DNA of 6,408 nt, from positions 1 through 6,408 of the forward strand of contig JACDAU010000103.1 in assembly GCA_013695265.1 (NCBI GenBank), written 5' to 3'. Shown piece after piece: positions 5,378 to 6,408 of this stretch (position 1 is its first letter; every line of letters begins with the position of its first letter). The position numbers and the translations under genes are program-made. The DNA comes from Chloroflexia bacterium. Lineage in GTDB: Bacteria; Chloroflexota; Chloroflexia; Thermobaculales; Thermobaculaceae. The notes under the pieces were generated by a model. It ran no database searches. It had not been told where the DNA came from and was given only the letters and a program-made list of their open reading frames with translations.

Positions 5378-6408
5378 ATGAGAACCCCCGAGATACACAC
5401 CCTCATCTGCGGCGGGAGGGTAGTGGACGGTACCGGCAACCCGTGGCAGTACGCCGACGTCGCGCTCTCCGGCGACCGCGTCGCGGGTGTGCTCCCGCCG
5501 GGCAGCGTGGACGCCGCGAACGTCCGCGAGGTGGTGGACGCGTCCGGGATGGTGGTCTGCCCTGGCTTCATCGACATCCAGAGCCATTCAATCATCCCGC
5601 TGATGACGGACGCCCGCTGTCTCTCCAAGATCGCACAAGGTGTCACGACGGAGATCATGGGTGAGGCGTGGACTCCCGCACCCTTTGGCGGCAAGATAGA
5701 GCAGCCGCTCCCTCCCGACTTCTTCGGGAACCGCGCGCCGGAGTGGAACGAGCGCGCCCGCGGCTGGACTCGCTTCCGCGACTGGCTGGAGGCTATGACG
5801 GAGCGTGGAATCTCGCCGAACATCGGCTCCTTCCTCGGCGCGGGCACGCTGCGTGAGTACGTCAAGGGGATGGAGATGGGGCCTCCCACACCAGATGAGC
5901 TGGACGCCCTGCGCCGCGTCACCGAAGAGGCGATGCTTGATGGTGCGTTCGGCGTGTCGTACGCGCTGATCTATCCCCCGGACGCGTACGCCAACACGGA
6001 CGAGATTGTCGAGGTCTGCAAGGTGGTTGCCCGCCATAACGGCGTGTACATCACCCACCTGCGCTCCGAGGACGCGGCCCTCATCGAGGCGGTCGAGGAG
6101 GCGTTCGAGATCGGTCGCCGCGCCGACGTGCCGGTGGAGATCTACCACCTGAAGGCGTCCGGGCGAAGCAACTGGGAGAAGATACCCCGCGTCATCGAGA
6201 TGATTGATCGAGTGCGGGCTGACGGCCTGGATGTGACCGCCGATATGTACCCGTACGTTGCAAGCGGCACCGGGCTATCCGCCGTCCTGCCGCCGTGGGC
6301 GTCTGCCGACGGGAAGCTGTACGAGAACGTGCGGGATCCCAAGATGCGCGCCACGCTGCGTGAGTACGTCAAGGGGATGGAGATGGGGCCTCCCACACCA
6401 GATGAGCT
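5378..6408 (+). CDS. N-acyl-D-amino-acid deacylase family amidohydrolase, 3' end missing
   Basis: The first 343 codons of a metal-dependent amidohydrolase related to D-aminoacylase are present; about 500 residues are expected. The N-terminal beta-sandwich part (LICGGRVVDGTG, about 9-20) is followed by the barrel motif CPGFIDIQSHS (61-71). The first His of the usual HxH is Gln68 here, and His70 remains. QGVTTEIMGE (87-96) occupies the place of the D-aminoacylase Cys96 loop but has no Cys. YITHLRSE (His227) and IYHLK (His257) match the two zinc-binding His of D-aminoacylase. LREYVKG...PTPDEL then GAFGVSYALIYPP (189-201) is the family middle motif. Hydrolysis of an N-acyl or related amide bond is likely; the substrate is unknown. 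The protein has no signal peptide. The last 57 bases duplicate 5845-5901 and may be an assembly artefact, so residues after about 325 should not be trusted. Confidence 0.88.
   Translation, partial: MRTPEIHTLICGGRVVDGTGNPWQYADVALSGDRVAGVLPPGSVDAANVREVVDASGMVVCPGFIDIQSHSIIPLMTDARCLSKIAQGVTTEIMGEAWTPAPFGGKIEQPLPPDFFGNRAPEWNERARGWTRFRDWLEAMTERGISPNIGSFLGAGTLREYVKGMEMGPPTPDELDALRRVTEEAMLDGAFGVSYALIYPPDAYANTDEIVEVCKVVARHNGVYITHLRSEDAALIEAVEEAFEIGRRADVPVEIYHLKASGRSNWEKIPRVIEMIDRVRADGLDVTADMYPYVASGTGLSAVLPPWASADGKLYENVRDPKMRATLREYVKGMEMGPPTPDE
5845..5901 (+). repeat. 57-bp direct repeat, copy 1 (native position)
   Basis: Identical base for base to 6352-6408. It encodes residues 157-174 and the start of 175, within the family motif that precedes GAFGVSYALIYPP, so this copy is where the family expects it. 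Confidence 0.95.
6352..6408 (+). repeat. 57-bp direct repeat, copy 2 (window end)
   Basis: An exact copy of 5845-5901, offset by 507 bp (169 codons, same frame), and ending at the last base of the window. The preceding codons (RDPKMRA) are native to this later part of the protein, where the family does not repeat the earlier motif. An assembly join at a shared k-mer is the simplest reading; a real in-frame tandem duplication is possible. Confidence 0.95.

Noticed and set aside
5281..5922. 213-residue open frame on the minus strand opposite the deacylase
   Set aside because: It is antisense to a clear amidohydrolase, is rich in Ser/Pro/Arg low-complexity sequence, and has no ribosome binding site or recognisable motif. 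The minus-strand frame 5588-6148 is rejected for the same reasons.

Overview
The window reads as a GC-rich bacterial chromosome fragment. The mix of genes (a pentamer-type chlorite dismutase/HemQ protein, a single-domain DsbA-like protein, a frameshifted prfB and an N-acyl-D-amino-acid deacylase) reminds me of Chloroflexota (Dehalococcoidia/SAR202-like), but I could not run a search and that placement is tentative. There is no RNA gene, CRISPR array or transposase. Both ends of the window finish in repeats (an inverted repeat at 1-45, and at 6352-6408 a 57-bp exact copy of 5845-5901), so this is probably a whole short contig broken at repeats.

Layout. 1-233 is non-coding and holds three hairpins. 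Five genes then lie on the minus strand; listed in the direction of transcription, from right to left, they are: prfB (peptide chain release factor 2, 5122-4006, with a textbook +1 frameshift at CTT TGA C); a DsbA/FrnE-like thioredoxin-fold gene (3995-3330) that starts 10 nt after the prfB stop and is interrupted at codon 10 by an in-frame TGA; a TrmH/SpoU-family RNA 2'-O-ribose methyltransferase (3215-2361); a HemQ/chlorite dismutase-family gene (2220-1489) interrupted at codon 141 by an in-frame TAG; and an aldo/keto reductase (1208-234, TTG start). On the plus strand, divergent from prfB, an amidohydrolase of the N-acyl-D-amino-acid deacylase type begins at 5378 and runs off the right end.

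How the parts relate. prfB and the DsbA-like gene are almost certainly co-transcribed; the other minus-strand genes are 114-280 nt apart and may have their own promoters. There is no single obvious pathway: translation termination, RNA modification, haem chemistry and redox enzymes are mixed, as in an ordinary housekeeping neighbourhood.

The most interesting point is the TGA in the DsbA-like gene. It falls exactly on the redox-active Cys of the CPWA motif (T-TGA-P-W-A-Y), it is one base from TGC, and it is followed at SECIS-like distance by a GC-rich hairpin with a short GU-containing loop. The intact prfB frameshift site shows that UGA is a normal stop here, so the choice is between site-specific selenocysteine insertion and a nonsense mutation or sequence error. 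The second interrupted gene (hemQ, TAG at a position I expect to be Tyr) lies about 2 kb away and weakens the selenocysteine case, because it shows that this sequence carries at least one nonsense change that is not selenocysteine-like.
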